From Pseudomonadales bacterium (GTDB taxonomy: Bacteria > Pseudomonadota > Gammaproteobacteria > Pseudomonadales > Azotimanducaceae): 7,341 nucleotides of DNA. A program made the position numbers and the translations under genes. Within the stretch, counting starts at the first letter, position 1; each line of letters starts with the position of its first letter. The stretch is taken from contig JAKUTI010000127.1 in assembly GCA_022448765.1 (NCBI GenBank), forward strand, positions 1 through 7,341, written 5' to 3'. This document shows, one piece after another, positions 6,101 to 7,341 of this stretch. The notes below the pieces were generated by a model. The model searched no databases. It was not told where the DNA came from and saw only the letters and a list, made by a program, of their open reading frames with translations.

Positions 6101-7341
6101 CTAGCCCACATCAAAACTATCTGTGTCTGAGTGGAGCCGTGACTTGTACTCATCCATAGTGTGTGGCCATTGGGTCACGATAAACCCACCTTGGCCGCGG
6201 TAATAGCCGCCGCAGTCCCCGTACCAGACGTCAACGTTCTTGAGGTCGCGCTGGAGGTCGTCGTTGTATTGAGTCATTTTGGAGGGCTTCAGGGCCATCC
6301 ATTGCAACCTGTGATCATCCATGAATCGTATTTGGCGCAAGACGTAGCCGACTTGATGCTCGATCATCTCGAGGATCGAACCGTTGTTCGTGTTTGGGCC
6401 GTAGAGCATGAATAGATTCGGAAAATTCGCGGTGGTGATCCCCAGGTACGCTTGAGCGCCACCGCGCCAGGCGTCGTGAATACTGATGCCGCTTCGACCG
6501 TATACGTCGACGCAGGAGAGGTAACGCGTGGTCTCAAACCCTGTCGCGAAAATGACGGTGTCAACTGCAGTCGATTCGTTTCCGGCATGCACCGAGTCGC
6601 GACTCATTCGATCGACTCCCCGGTTAATCAGTTGAACGTTGGGACGGTTGAATACCGGGTAGTAAAGGTTTGACGCGAGTGGTCTTCGGCAACCGAATGC
6701 CATCGAAGGCGTCAGTTTGTCGCGGGTGTCCGGATCTTCTACCACGGCGAGATTCTTTCGCCCGGCCTCTTCAGCGTTGGTGAGAATCTCGCGGTTGGAC
6801 AACGTAATAAAACCTTCCAGGCCTTCACGGATTTTGGCCCGGCGCGAGGGAACCGCAGCATCGCTCTCGATAAACTCGGCGAGTTGTTCTTGGGAAAACG
6901 CGTCGTCTTCCTTTGGCAGTACCCACTGAGGTCGTCTTTGGTAGATCGTGAGCTGCTCAACGACGTCAACGATCTCGGGAATCGTCTGAACTGCACTTGC
7001 TGCGCTTCCGATTACGGCAACCCGTTCTCCACTCAGGTCGTGTCCGTCTTTCCATGCGCCTGTATGGAACATGGTCCCTTGAAATCTATCGATACCCGGT
7101 ATGTCGGGGTATTTGAGTTGAGTGAACATGCCCACAGCGCTGATAAGGATGTCGGACTCCACCGTTGTGCCGTCATCGAGTGAAAGCTCCCACGAATTGC
7201 TACCGTCAATCCACCGAGCATTGTCGACTTCCTTGTCAAGACGTATGTAGGGTGCGATCTCGTATTTCGTGACGCAGTGACGCATGTACTCAAGTATTTC
7301 GGGTTGCTGGGCGTAGGGCCGGGACCAGTCTTTCTTGGGCT
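6101..7341 (-). CDS. Class B flavoprotein monooxygenase (Baeyer-Villiger type), N-terminus outside the window
   Basis: The enzyme is expected to use FAD, NADPH and O2 to insert oxygen beside a ketone, or to oxygenate a soft heteroatom. The frame stays open to the right edge; codons before the ATG at 7285 read DWSRPYAQQPEILEY, conserved in this family, so that ATG is internal. About 412 residues are visible of a usual 490-550, and the N-terminal FAD site is missing. Numbered from the internal ATG, the fingerprint FQGTMFHTGAWK (68-79) fits FxGxxxHxxxW but has Lys where Pro or Asp is usual. The NADPH Rossmann motif is VIGSAASAVQ (91-100). Further blocks are FGCRRPLASNLYYPVFNRPNV (197-217), VDTVIFATGF (241-250), FPNLFMLYGPNTN (288-300) and GGFIVTQWPHTMDEY (366-380). 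This is the first gene seen of the - strand block. The substrate is unknown; an N-oxygenating flavin monooxygenase is a less likely alternative. Confidence 0.92.
   Translation of the reverse strand, partial: PKKDWSRPYAQQPEILEYMRHCVTKYEIAPYIRLDKEVDNARWIDGSNSWELSLDDGTTVESDILISAVGMFTQLKYPDIPGIDRFQGTMFHTGAWKDGHDLSGERVAVIGSAASAVQTIPEIVDVVEQLTIYQRRPQWVLPKEDDAFSQEQLAEFIESDAAVPSRRAKIREGLEGFITLSNREILTNAEEAGRKNLAVVEDPDTRDKLTPSMAFGCRRPLASNLYYPVFNRPNVQLINRGVDRMSRDSVHAGNESTAVDTVIFATGFETTRYLSCVDVYGRSGISIHDAWRGGAQAYLGITTANFPNLFMLYGPNTNNGSILEMIEHQVGYVLRQIRFMDDHRLQWMALKPSKMTQYNDDLQRDLKNVDVWYGDCGGYYRGQGGFIVTQWPHTMDEYKSRLHSDTDSFDVG

Noticed and set aside
7285..7341. ATG at 7285 as the true monooxygenase start
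   Set aside because: The codons upstream are open to the edge and match conserved family sequence, and the essential FAD-binding N-terminus would otherwise be missing.

Overview
The window looks like ordinary bacterial chromosome, gene-dense with moderate GC. The gene families and Shine-Dalgarno spacing suggest a proteobacterium, possibly a marine or environmental gammaproteobacterium, but this is inferred from protein style only; no rRNA or marker gene is present. I see no tRNA, insertion sequence, CRISPR array, phage gene or integration site.

Layout. One gene on the + strand (228-893) encodes a small Fe(II)/2-oxoglutarate dioxygenase of the phytanoyl-CoA dioxygenase (PhyH) type, with a candidate extended -10 promoter at 128-136. 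It converges on a five-gene block read from right to left on the - strand. In transcription order the block is: a class B flavoprotein (Baeyer-Villiger type) monooxygenase cut by the right edge (7341-6101); a two-domain rhodanese-type sulfurtransferase (6048-5182); a cupin protein (5088-4441); a small exported DUF4019-type protein (4441-4019) whose GTG start shares a base with the cupin stop codon; and, after a 195-nt gap rich in inverted repeats, a 947-residue three-domain PEP-utilising dikinase-like enzyme (3823-980) resembling rifampicin phosphotransferases and PEP synthases.

How the genes may work together. Gaps of 52 and 93 nt and one 1-nt overlap make monooxygenase, sulfurtransferase, cupin and DUF4019 a plausible transcription unit. 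The dikinase-like gene may belong to it or have its own control in the 3824-4018 gap. Two oxygenases, a cupin and a phosphotransfer enzyme together suggest breakdown or tailoring of an organic small molecule, with phosphorylation as a possible activation or detoxification step. The substrate cannot be read from the sequence. No complete new system is proven. The points most worth checking are the orphan dikinase-like enzyme in this oxidative context, the structured gap in front of it, the stop/start overlap of cupin and DUF4019, and the non-standard active-site residues of the cupin and the sulfurtransferase.
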